From: Alistipes sp.
Lineage (GTDB): Bacteria; Bacteroidota; Bacteroidia; Bacteroidales; Rikenellaceae
Direction: 5' to 3'
DNA length: 8,135 nt
Assembly (NCBI GenBank): GCA_017631135.1
Contig: JAGBTW010000038.1
Location: forward strand, 1-8,135
The notes beneath the pieces are model-generated. The model did not search any database and was not told the origin of the DNA. It saw nothing but the letters and a program-made list of their open reading frames with translations. A program made the translations under genes and the position numbers. Positions 1 through 5,442 of the stretch are shown here, in pieces; within the stretch, counting starts at the first letter, position 1, and every line of letters begins with the position of its first letter.

Positions 1-809
1 CTGTCATCGTTCTCGTGCACAGCAATTATGGCATCCAACAACTGCTCTATGCCACGACCTGTGGGCGCAACAATGGGTATCATAGGCACACCTATCATGC
101 CACCGAGGGCCTCGTGGTCAAACTCTGCACCACTTGCCTCAAGCTCGTCGTACATGTTCATGGCGATGACCATCTTGGGGCTCATGTCGATAAGCTCGGT
201 CGTGAGATAGAGGTTGCGCTCGATGTTCGATGCAACGATGGTGTTGACGATGATGTCGGGGGTGTCGTCTATAATGTGTCGTCTAACGTAGACCTCTTCG
301 GGCGAGTATGCCGAGAGGGCGTATGTGCCAGGAAGGTCTGTAATCTCCAGGTTGTAATCTTTGTAGCGCAGTGTGCCACGCTTGGCGTCTACCGTAACAC
401 CGCTATAGTTGCCTACATGCTCGCTACAACCACACAGAGTGTTGAATAGCGATGTCTTGCCGGAGTTGGGGTTGCCCACAAGACCAACGGTTATGTGCTT
501 GTGGCTGTGGTTAACAGCCCTCTCTACAATATCCTTATCTGTAACAAGCGTCGTGGCCTCGGTTGTAGATAGTTGCTCTGCCTCCTCGCGGGTCATCACA
601 ACAATCATCTCGGCCTCCTTGCGGCGTAGCGATATGTCGTAACCCATGATGTGGTACTCAATGGGGTCTTTGAGTGGCGCATCGAGGATAACAGTCACCT
701 CCTGACCTCTTACGAAGCCCATCTCTATAATGCGACGACGAAAGCCTCCATAGCCAAGCACCTTGACCACGGTCGCTGTCTCACCTGTTTTTAGTTCGCT
801 CAATCGCAT
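1..809 (-). CDS. feoB: Ferrous iron transport protein, FeoA-FeoB fusion (N-terminal part, cut by window edge)
   Basis: This is the first 269 residues of an inner-membrane Fe(II) transporter. Residues 1-75 are a FeoA-like (SH3-type) domain, and from about 105 a G-protein domain follows, so this is the FeoA-FeoB fusion common in Bacteroidales. The GTPase motifs read directly from the translation are: G1 GNPNSGKT at 112-119, the G2 region GNYSGVT at 133-139, G3 DLPG at 158-161, G4 NMYD at 218-221, and a G5-like APTGRG at 248-253. The ERNLYLTTELID stretch at 197-208 is also typical of FeoB. The membrane part lies beyond the left edge. The start is the ATG at 807-809, just before the FeoA-domain sequence and about 40 bases downstream of a good -7 box. 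One oddity is Val192 where I expect Asp (the VDASNLERN block); it is one base from GAT. The frame is open throughout, so it is not otherwise broken. Identification is firm. Confidence 0.95.
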   Translation of the reverse strand, partial: MRLSELKTGETATVVKVLGYGGFRRRIIEMGFVRGQEVTVILDAPLKDPIEYHIMGYDISLRRKEAEMIVVMTREEAEQLSTTEATTLVTDKDIVERAVNHSHKHITVGLVGNPNSGKTSLFNTLCGCSEHVGNYSGVTVDAKRGTLRYKDYNLEITDLPGTYALSAYSPEEVYVRRHIIDDTPDIIVNTIVASNIERNLYLTTELIDMSPKMVIAMNMYDELEASGAEFDHEALGGMIGVPMIPIVAPTGRGIEQLLDAIIAVHENDD

Positions 810-848
810 ACTTTGGAAATCTCTTTTTAATTTTATTTATTTTGGCGA

Positions 849-879
849 CAAAGATACTAAAAAATGACTCTGTGCGCAA
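849..879 (-). promoter_or_regulatory. Bacteroidetes-type promoter for feoB
   Basis: On the minus strand the sequence reads TTG (877-879), 20 bases, then TATCTTTG (849-856). This matches the Bacteroidetes primary-sigma pattern, TTG or TTTG around -33 and TAnnTTTG around -7. It lies about 40 bases upstream of the feoB ATG. I could not see a convincing Fur-type operator over it, so iron regulation is not shown by the sequence. Confidence 0.7.
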
Positions 880-1007
880 TCCCCAAAAGTTGGTATTTTG
901 AAGTTACGGATGAATATATATGCGTATACGAAGTGTACCAATTGTAGGTATTAGTGTGTAATTTGTCGGAAAATCACTGCTTTATGGTGTATTTTTTTAG
1001 GAATTTA

Positions 1008-1037
1008 TTTGCAAAACAAAAATATTTTATAACTTTG
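1008..1037 (+). promoter_or_regulatory. Promoter of the histone H1-like gene
   Basis: TTTG at 1008-1011 is followed after 18 bases by TAACTTTG at 1030-1037. Both elements match the Bacteroidetes consensus. The predicted start of transcription is near 1044, giving a leader of about 25 A/T-rich bases before the ATG at 1069. This is one of the best promoters in the window, which fits an abundant nucleoid protein. Confidence 0.75.
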
Positions 1038-1068
1038 CGAAACGAAAAACCTTTAAAATTTTATTGAT

Positions 1069-1245
1069 ATGAAGACTTTGGTAGAAAACATCGCAGCTCA
1101 GTACGCAGCATTTGCAGAGAACGCAAACTTGCAGGTTGAGAAGAATAACAAGGCAGCTGGCACTCGTGCTCGCAAGGCAGCTTTGGAGCTCACAAAGCTT
1201 TTGAAGGATTTCCGCAAGGTATCTGTAGAGGAGGCAAAGAAGTAG
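1069..1245 (+). CDS. Histone H1-like nucleoid protein (Hc1 type), 58 aa
   Basis: A short Lys/Ala-rich protein of 58 residues. Its central block (VEKNNKAAGTRARKAALEL, residues 23-41), followed by LLKDFRKVSVEEAKK to the end, is the hallmark of the small histone H1-like (Hc1-related) proteins widespread in Bacteroidales. These are thought to bind DNA non-specifically and help compact the nucleoid. The protein contains no Cys, Trp, Pro or His and looks like one or two amphipathic helices with a basic C-terminal half. The start is the ATG at 1069, in register with a strong promoter about 25 bases upstream; no earlier in-frame start fits. The gene stands alone, with a hairpin terminator about 70 bases downstream. 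The family call rests on recalled sequence similarity. DNA binding is family knowledge and is not visible as a fold here. Confidence 0.85.
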   Translation: MKTLVENIAAQYAAFAENANLQVEKNNKAAGTRARKAALELTKLLKDFRKVSVEEAKK

Positions 1246-1312
1246 TATAACGCAGCGCATTGCTGCAAATACAACTTTCAATTGGTAGCGACAATTTGTT
1301 AGTCACGCCATC

Positions 1313-1363
1313 TAATAAACCCTTGGGTTGTGCAGTTGATGCATTCCCAAGGGTGTTTTATTA
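1313..1363 (+). terminator. Hairpin terminator after the H1-like gene
   Basis: CCCTTGGG (1320-1327) pairs perfectly with CCCAAGGG (1346-1353). An inner TGCA/TGCA pair (1331-1334 with 1340-1343) closes a five-base loop. After a three-base bulge the stem continues with TAATAAA (1313-1319) against TTTATTA (1357-1363). The right side is U-rich and the left side A-rich, so it could work in both directions. Two smaller hairpins precede it: GCAGC/GCTGC at 1252-1266 and AATTG/CAATT at 1280-1296. The 3' untranslated region therefore looks structured. Confidence 0.75.
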
Positions 1364-1366
1364 TTG

Positions 1367-1435
1367 CCTTTGGTGGCACAAAGGTGATAAAATATGGTGC
1401 AAAGGTGTGAGATATCGAAAAAATTACTACCTTTG
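1367..1435 (+). promoter_or_regulatory. Probable promoter and candidate operator region for the four-gene metal locus
   Basis: TACCTTTG at 1428-1435 matches the -7 box (TAnnTTTG); the -33 element is poor, which often goes with an activated promoter. Four copies of one hexamer lie here. CCTTTG at 1367-1372 faces CAAAGG at 1379-1384 (6-bp inverted repeat, 6-base spacer). CAAAGGTG occurs at 1379-1386 and again at 1400-1407, exactly 21 bases (two helical turns) apart. CCTTTG occurs once more inside the -7 box. The promoter call is reasonable; the operator reading is inference. Predicted transcription starts near 1442, leaving a leader of about 85 bases. Confidence 0.5.
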
Positions 1436-1501
1436 CAACGTGATTTCGTGGAAAGGTTCTATAAAATATAACACCCGAAGCACAGGATAGATAATTTACT
1501 A

Positions 1502-1519
1502 ATATAGACTTTTCTATAT
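1502..1519 (+). repeat. Perfect 7-bp inverted repeat just upstream of the PqqD-like start
   Basis: ATATAGA (1502-1508) and TCTATAT (1513-1519) are perfect reverse complements around a CTTT loop. The element ends seven bases before the ATG at 1527, where a ribosome would bind. As RNA it is a weak, A/U-rich hairpin; as DNA it could be a repressor half-site pair. No function is demonstrated. Confidence 0.5.
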
Positions 1520-1526
1520 ACGAACT

Positions 1527-1793
1527 ATGAAGATTAAGCAGCAGTACAAGGTGCGTGAGATGGCAGGTGAGAATGTAGTAATCATGCAGGGTAAGTATGG
1601 CACAGACCTAACACGCATTATTTCACTCAACGAGAGCGCCCTCTACTTGTGGAACTCTATCTACGAAAAAGAGTTTACGGTAGAGACAATCGCAACTCTC
1701 CTTGCCGAACACTACGGCATCGATGATGAGGTTGCTATGCGCGACGCTACACGCTGGGTGGAGAAGCTCGATGAGTGCGGTCTTTTGGAGTAA
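1527..1793 (+). CDS. PqqD-family protein (peptide-binding RRE-like fold), orphan
   Basis: An 88-residue protein of normal PqqD-family length. The N-terminal half is strand-rich (KIKQQYKVREMAG, then VVIMQG). It is followed by the family signature IISLNESALYLWN at 31-43 and a helical C-terminal half ending in KLDECGLLE. PqqD and its relatives are RiPP recognition elements: they bind a leader peptide and present it to a maturase, usually a radical SAM enzyme. No radical SAM gene and no obvious precursor peptide lie in the window, so this is an orphan copy, as is often seen in Bacteroidales. There is no signal peptide, so it is cytoplasmic. It starts at the ATG at 1527 and ends 25 bases before the His/Cys-rich gene, so the two are very likely co-transcribed. 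The family call is fairly firm; its role beside metal-binding genes is unknown. Confidence 0.85.
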   Translation: MKIKQQYKVREMAGENVVIMQGKYGTDLTRIISLNESALYLWNSIYEKEFTVETIATLLAEHYGIDDEVAMRDATRWVEKLDECGLLE

Positions 1794-1818
1794 TCTTAAA
1801 TTAGATTAGTGGGGTAGT

Positions 1819-2265
1819 ATGAAGTTGGCGAAGATGATATATACGGTGATTTTGGCGGGCATATATGTGGCTGCCACACTCTCATCTTCGTTGGCTGTAC
1901 TCACATGCAACCACCCTCATCACTCACACATAACAGAGACGCACACAGACTGCTCGTGTGCCGACTGCCACAACCATGACAAAAATAGTGATTGCACACA
2001 CTCACTCAACGCAGAGTGTTGCGACCACGACCACATCTTGCTGGGTGACACCCACACACAATTTATCGTTGAGAAGCAGCGTGGCGATGATGCCATGCCG
2101 CTCTTGTATGCACTCAACACGCCTTTGATTATCCCCTCGGAGAGTGCATCGTTAAACCATCTATTACCCGAGAGGGTAGAGCCCTATCGCGGCGATGAAC
2201 AACTGCCGCTATTGGCGGCATTCTCAAGGTACGACGCGCTGCGTGCCCCACCCACACTTGCTTAA
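1819..2265 (+). CDS. Secreted His/Cys-rich protein, putative metal-binding, unknown family
   Basis: A 148-residue protein I cannot assign to a characterised family. Residues 1-26 form an uncleaved or cleavable N-terminal signal (MKLAKMIYTV, then a hydrophobic run to about 28), so it is exported. Residues 30-79 hold 11 His and 7 Cys in clusters: CNHPHHSH (30-37), CSCADCHNH (45-53), CTH (59-61), ECCDHDH (66-72). The remainder (80-148) has almost none: a single His at 114 and no Cys. This looks like a metal-binding head on an ordinary tail, suited to Cu(I), Zn or similar ions in the periplasm. A lipoprotein is not excluded, with Cys30 preceded by AVLT, but the lipobox is poor. It lies 25 bases after the PqqD-like gene and 109 bases before the TonB-dependent receptor. 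In Bacteroidales small His/Cys-rich exported proteins often precede such receptors. The metal role is inferred from composition and context. Confidence 0.75.
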   Translation: MKLAKMIYTVILAGIYVAATLSSSLAVLTCNHPHHSHITETHTDCSCADCHNHDKNSDCTHSLNAECCDHDHILLGDTHTQFIVEKQRGDDAMPLLYALNTPLIIPSESASLNHLLPERVEPYRGDEQLPLLAAFSRYDALRAPPTLA

Positions 2266-2307
2266 GGTGTAGTGTACACGAGGTGTACTCTATTGCCACC
2301 ATTGCAT

Positions 2308-2328
2308 CTCTCTACAAGTCGTAGAGGG
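2308..2328 (+). repeat. 8-bp hairpin in the leader between the His/Cys-rich gene and the receptor gene
   Basis: CTCTCTAC (2308-2315) pairs with GTAGAGGG (2321-2328) around AAGTC, all eight pairs formed with one G-T wobble. It overlaps the palindrome GGATATATCC (2327-2336). There is no T-tract, so it is not a standard terminator. I see no -7 box in this 109-base gap, so the receptor gene is probably read from upstream, with this hairpin acting as an mRNA stability, processing or attenuation element. That role is inference. Confidence 0.5.
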
Positions 2329-2374
2329 ATATATCCATATAACAGCATAAGTAATTAATACCCAAAATATAAAG

Positions 2375-4738
2375 ATGAAAAACAGATTTTTTATTCTACT
2401 TGCATGCCTCATGCTTTTGCCACTCACCGCAATGGCACAGCGCGTTGTTACGGGCGTGGTAGTAGATGCAAACAACCAACAGCCGCTTATTGGTGCTTCG
2501 CTCTATTGGAAGAACACCACTGCGGGTGCAACAACATCAGTTGACGGCACATTCTCTATTCGTCGCGTAAATGGCTTCGAGACGCTTGTTGTTGATTACC
2601 TCGGCTACGACATCGCAGAGGTGGAGATGACCGACAAGGAGGTAAACACCATAACCATCGAGTTGATCCCCTCTGCAGTCGACATCGACGAAGTGGTTAT
2701 CGAGGGTCAGCAGCGTGGTAACTACGCAAAGAGCAGCGGCATCACGCGTCAGGAGCAGATTTCGTTTGCGGGACTCTGCAAGATGGCGTGCTGCTCACTT
2801 GCCGAGTCGTTCGAGAACTCTGCGTCGGTAACCGTAGGCTATAGCGACGCCATCTCGGGTGCACGACAGATTAAGATGCTCGGTCTTGCGGGTACATACA
2901 CACAGATTCTCGACGAGAACCGTCCCATCATGCAGGGTGCGGGTGCAACATATGGCTTGAGCTATACTCCTGGCATGTGGCTTAACTCTATCCAGGTATC
3001 TAAAGGCGTGGCATCTGTAACAGCGGGACACGAGGCTATCACAGGTCAGATTAACCTCGAGCACCGCAAGCCCACAGACGACGAGCGTTTCTTCCTTAAC
3101 CTCTACTTCGACTCGGAGCTCCGTCCCGAGATTAACGTATCGTCTGCAATACCTCTCACACCCGATAAGAGCCTCTCGACAGTCATCATGGCACACGGCT
3201 CGCTCGACACCGCTTCGCACGATATGAACAACGACGGCTTCTCGGATATGCCCAAGTCTAATCAGATTAATGTGGCTAACAAGTGGTTATGGCAGAACAG
3301 CGACGGCGTGCAGTTGCGTTGGGGCTGGAAGGTAGTAAACGAGAACCGCCTCGGTGGTCAGATGGGGTATACCAAGGACCTCTACGAAGAGATGGTTAAC
3401 AACCTCGACTCTAACACCTACGGTTCGGCTATTCACAACCGCAACATCAACGCCTATGTTAAGGCTGGCATCCCTGTGGGTTATGAGCGCACCTTCACGG
3501 GTGACCCCGCAGATGCTGTGCAGAACAACGTGGCTATGATTTTCGATTACGACAACTACCTTACCGACTCATATTTCGGTCGTAGCAACGTTGATGTAAT
3601 GGAGAACACCTTCCGCTTCAACATCACATACGCACACTACTTCACACAGCGCTCGTCACTCAACGCTGGTGCTTCGTACTATGCACGCATGATGAACGAC
3701 AACTACTCGCACTTTGGCTCTAATGATGGATATACATGGACCATGCAGAACAATAGCTCGCTCATGGAGCCTGGCATCTTCGCGGAGTACACCTATCAGA
3801 TAGAGGAGAAATTCTCGCTCGTGGCGGGTATTCGTGGCGACTATGCTCTTGTGGGCAACAACTATTATATCCCAGATGCCAAGAATAAGCTCCTTGTAAC
3901 TCCTCGTGCCCATATCAAGTGGAGCATCACTCCTCGCACGACATTGCGTGCGTCAGCGGGTCTTGGCTCACGTCGCCAGAACCTCATCACAGACAACATT
4001 TGGATGATGACAACCTCGCGCGAGATTCTCAACCTCGACCGCCTGCACGACGACATGGAGCAGGCGTTGACCGTGGGTGGTAGCCTCTCACAGACGTTCA
4101 ACCTCGCGGGTGACGACATGGCAACCATTAGCTTCGACTACTTCCGCTCGCAGTTCTTCAACACCATGATTTTTGACCAGGAGACAGCGAACAACACCAT
4201 CGCCATCTACAACAGCACGGAGCGCTCGTTTACGGACAACTATCAGGTGGACTTCAACTGGACACCATTCCGCGGCTTCGACCTCTTTGCAACGTTCCGC
4301 TACACCAACGCCAAGATTACTTTGGAGCAGGAGAATGGCGAGAAGGTGCTCGTAGAGCGTCCCTTGACATCGCGCTACAAGGGTCTTATCAATATCCAAT
4401 ATGCCGTAAGCCGCTGGGTGTTCGACGCTACAGCACAGCTCAACGGTCCTGTGCGCTTGCCACAGCTCGATGGCGACATGACGATGGCTACCGAGAGCCC
4501 CAACCTCTCGCCCATCTATCCTATGTTCTTCGCACAGGTGAGCTACAAGATGAGTAACCTCACGCTATATGCTGGTTGCGAGAATATAGCCAACTACATG
4601 CAGGGACACAATGGCCACGGTCAGGCGCCCATCCTTGGTGGTGATGCCCCCTACAACCCAGGCTTCAACTCATCAGCCGTGTGGGGTCCTCTTATGGGTC
4701 GTAAGTTCTATATTGGACTACGACTTAACATCTACTAA
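2375..4738 (+). CDS. TonB-dependent outer-membrane receptor, putative metal or metal-complex uptake
   Basis: A 787-residue outer-membrane receptor. Residues 1-21 are a signal peptide ending AMA before Gln22. Residues about 23-100 are a carboxypeptidase-regulatory-like (CarboxypepD_reg) domain, with GVVVDANNQQPLIGASLYW and the DGTFSI turn. A linker (DIDEVVIEG, 103-111) leads to the plug at about 120-230, ending SVTAGHEAITGQINLEHRKP. The rest is a beta-barrel rich in alternating aromatic strands, ending in Tyr (FYIGLRLNIY), a normal barrel terminus. The plug begins with LCKMACCSLAESF, giving Cys135, Cys139 and Cys140; the only other mature Cys is 735. I recall this motif from a receptor subgroup found beside HMA proteins, which suggests a metal substrate. 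A DxNxDGxxD calcium-loop-like motif sits at 283-291. There is no SusD partner, so a glycan-uptake role is unlikely. Receptor type is certain; substrate is inferred. Confidence 0.95.
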   Translation: MKNRFFILLACLMLLPLTAMAQRVVTGVVVDANNQQPLIGASLYWKNTTAGATTSVDGTFSIRRVNGFETLVVDYLGYDIAEVEMTDKEVNTITIELIPSAVDIDEVVIEGQQRGNYAKSSGITRQEQISFAGLCKMACCSLAESFENSASVTVGYSDAISGARQIKMLGLAGTYTQILDENRPIMQGAGATYGLSYTPGMWLNSIQVSKGVASVTAGHEAITGQINLEHRKPTDDERFFLNLYFDSELRPEINVSSAIPLTPDKSLSTVIMAHGSLDTASHDMNNDGFSDMPKSNQINVANKWLWQNSDGVQLRWGWKVVNENRLGGQMGYTKDLYEEMVNNLDSNTYGSAIHNRNINAYVKAGIPVGYERTFTGDPADAVQNNVAMIFDYDNYLTDSYFGRSNVDVMENTFRFNITYAHYFTQRSSLNAGASYYARMMNDNYSHFGSNDGYTWTMQNNSSLMEPGIFAEYTYQIEEKFSLVAGIRGDYALVGNNYYIPDAKNKLLVTPRAHIKWSITPRTTLRASAGLGSRRQNLITDNIWMMTTSREILNLDRLHDDMEQALTVGGSLSQTFNLAGDDMATISFDYFRSQFFNTMIFDQETANNTIAIYNSTERSFTDNYQVDFNWTPFRGFDLFATFRYTNAKITLEQENGEKVLVERPLTSRYKGLINIQYAVSRWVFDATAQLNGPVRLPQLDGDMTMATESPNLSPIYPMFFAQVSYKMSNLTLYAGCENIANYMQGHNGHGQAPILGGDAPYNPGFNSSAVWGPLMGRKFYIGLRLNIY

Positions 4739-4751
4739 TTTGTTGTGACAA

Positions 4752-4828
4752 GCAGTCATCTACTGCCGCTAATAAAATATGCCTGCAATGGGCAGTACGC
4801 TTTAGTACAGCCCATCGCAGTCAATTTT
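4752..4828 (+). promoter_or_regulatory. Structured intergenic RNA: large imperfect hairpin between receptor and HMA genes
   Basis: Two 16-base arms, 4783-4798 and 4805-4820, pair as CTGC/GCAG, ATGGGC/GCCCAT and GTAC/GTAC, separated by two 1x1 mismatches, around the six-base loop GCTTTA. A short U-run (4825-4828) follows four bases later. Just upstream GCAGT (4752-4756) pairs with ACTGC (4762-4766) around CATCT. GCAGT recurs at 4792-4796 and 4817-4821, so ACTGC can pair with three partners and mutually exclusive folds are possible. The plain reading is a partial terminator or an mRNA-end stabiliser that sets HMA expression relative to the receptor. A ligand-responsive switch is speculative, and I do not recognise a known riboswitch. 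The 100 bases after it are A/C-rich and apparently unstructured. Confidence 0.6.
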
Positions 4829-4924
4829 ACCGAGCGTTGTATCTAACTACTTCTAACAACAAATTAAATAACATAAACAATAACCTACAAATCGAAACGT
4901 TAACTTATTAAAACTATAACTATT

Positions 4925-5278
4925 ATGAAGAAGATTGTTTTGGTGCTTTTCGTAGCACTTTTCAGCATCGCAGTTGTTGATGCACAGCAGCCCAAGGGCA
5001 AGAAGACCGTAACAACCACTTTCGTTACAGACATCGACTGTGAGGGTTGCGCAAAGAAGGTCAACAACACTATCCCCTATGAGAAGGGCGTTAAGGATGT
5101 TAAGGTTGATGTAGCATCAAAGACCGTAACCGTAACTTACGATCCCGCAAAGACAAACGACGATGCTCTTGTTAAGGCATTCGCAAAGATTAAGATTAAT
5201 GCCGAGGCTGGTTGCTGTGGCGGTCATGAGCATAACCACGACCACGCTCACGGTCACGGTCACGACCACCAGCATTAA
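4925..5278 (+). CDS. Secreted heavy-metal-associated (HMA) domain protein with alternating-His tail
   Basis: A 117-residue exported metal-binding protein. Residues 1-20 are a signal peptide ending VDA before Gln21. Residues about 29-95 form an HMA (ferredoxin-like) domain: the metal-loop variant is DIDCEGCAKKV with Cys39 and Cys42, followed by KVDVASKTVTVTYDPAKT, the usual third-strand region. The tail has the Cys97-Cys98 pair and then HEHNHDHAHGHGHDHQH, with His at every odd position from 101 to 117, nine in all. Thus two soft-metal sites (CxxC, CC) are joined to a histidine strip. HMA domains bind Cu(I), Zn(II) or Cd(II) and pass them to partners; being exported, this one would act in the periplasm, probably with the receptor 186 bases upstream. 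No P-type ATPase is present in the window. It is the last gene before a strong terminator. Domain call firm; metal and partner inferred. Confidence 0.93.
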   Translation: MKKIVLVLFVALFSIAVVDAQQPKGKKTVTTTFVTDIDCEGCAKKVNNTIPYEKGVKDVKVDVASKTVTVTYDPAKTNDDALVKAFAKIKINAEAGCCGGHEHNHDHAHGHGHDHQH

Positions 5279-5287
5279 TAGAAGCGA

Positions 5288-5301
5288 GGGTAATTCTACC
5301 C
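5288..5301 (+). repeat. Small hairpin after the HMA stop codon
   Basis: GGGTA (5288-5292) and TACCC (5297-5301) are perfect complements around ATTC. It lies between the HMA stop and the main terminator. It may protect the mRNA end; no T-run follows, so it is not a terminator by itself. Confidence 0.45.
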
Positions 5302-5318
5302 GCAACGCTCATAAAACA

Positions 5319-5352
5319 AACAGCGCAGATGCCCGAAGGTGTCTGCGCTGTT
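5319..5352 (+). terminator. Strong intrinsic terminator of the metal locus
   Basis: AACAGCGCAGA (5319-5329) pairs perfectly with TCTGCGCTGTT (5342-5352). The stem continues inward through two G-T wobbles and two G-C pairs to a CGAA loop (5334-5337), so 15 consecutive pairs close a four-base loop. AAAACAA precedes it and TTACTTTT surrounds its 3' end. This is the clearest terminator in the window and fixes the 3' end of the transcript carrying the HMA gene. Confidence 0.9.
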
Positions 5353-5375
5353 ACTTTTGATATGATAGCTTTTTT

Positions 5376-5442
5376 AGGGAGGTTCTATAAATTAGGTCGC
5401 GATGATAACGAGAACTTTTTTACTAATTTATAGAACATCCCT
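5376..5442. repeat. 20-bp inverted repeat with 27-base spacer between convergent genes
   Basis: The arms at 5376-5395 and 5423-5442 are reverse complements at 19 of 20 positions; the only mismatch is G5381 against T5438. The core is GGTTCTATAAATTAG. The spacer (5396-5422) begins GTCGCGATGATAACGAG and ends in a T-run; a second T-run precedes the left arm at 5370-5375. The right arm ends at the base before the stop codon of the BACON lipoprotein gene. It can serve as that gene's terminator on the minus strand, and as a second stop for read-through of the metal locus. Arms this long and regular with a fixed spacer also fit a small dispersed repeat (REP/MITE-like). Both readings are inference. 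Confidence 0.75.

Noticed and set aside
15..449. Plus-strand open frames across 15-642
   Set aside because: They lie opposite the FeoA-FeoB reading frame, which has all GTPase motifs; the plus-strand translations show no family features.
880..1007. Fur-type operator or other regulator site between feoB and the H1-like gene
   Set aside because: Only a short CGTATACG palindrome (923-930) stands out; it does not resemble a Fur box and is not placed over the promoter.
1027..1281. Minus-strand open frame over the H1-like gene
   Set aside because: It is antisense to a recognisable histone H1-like protein with its own promoter, and its Cys/Leu-rich translation resembles no family.
1454..1465. AGGTTCTATAAA shared with the left arm of the inverted repeat at 5380-5391
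   Set aside because: A 12-base match is expected about once or twice by chance in a window of this size, and the matching arm is not present at 1454.
1260..1490. Plus-strand open frame between the H1-like and PqqD-like genes
   Set aside because: It runs through the hairpin terminator and the promoter region; no start context or protein features support it.
2795..3220. Minus-strand open frames inside the receptor gene (also 3656-4399)
   Set aside because: Shadows of the strongly biased receptor coding frame; no independent motifs.
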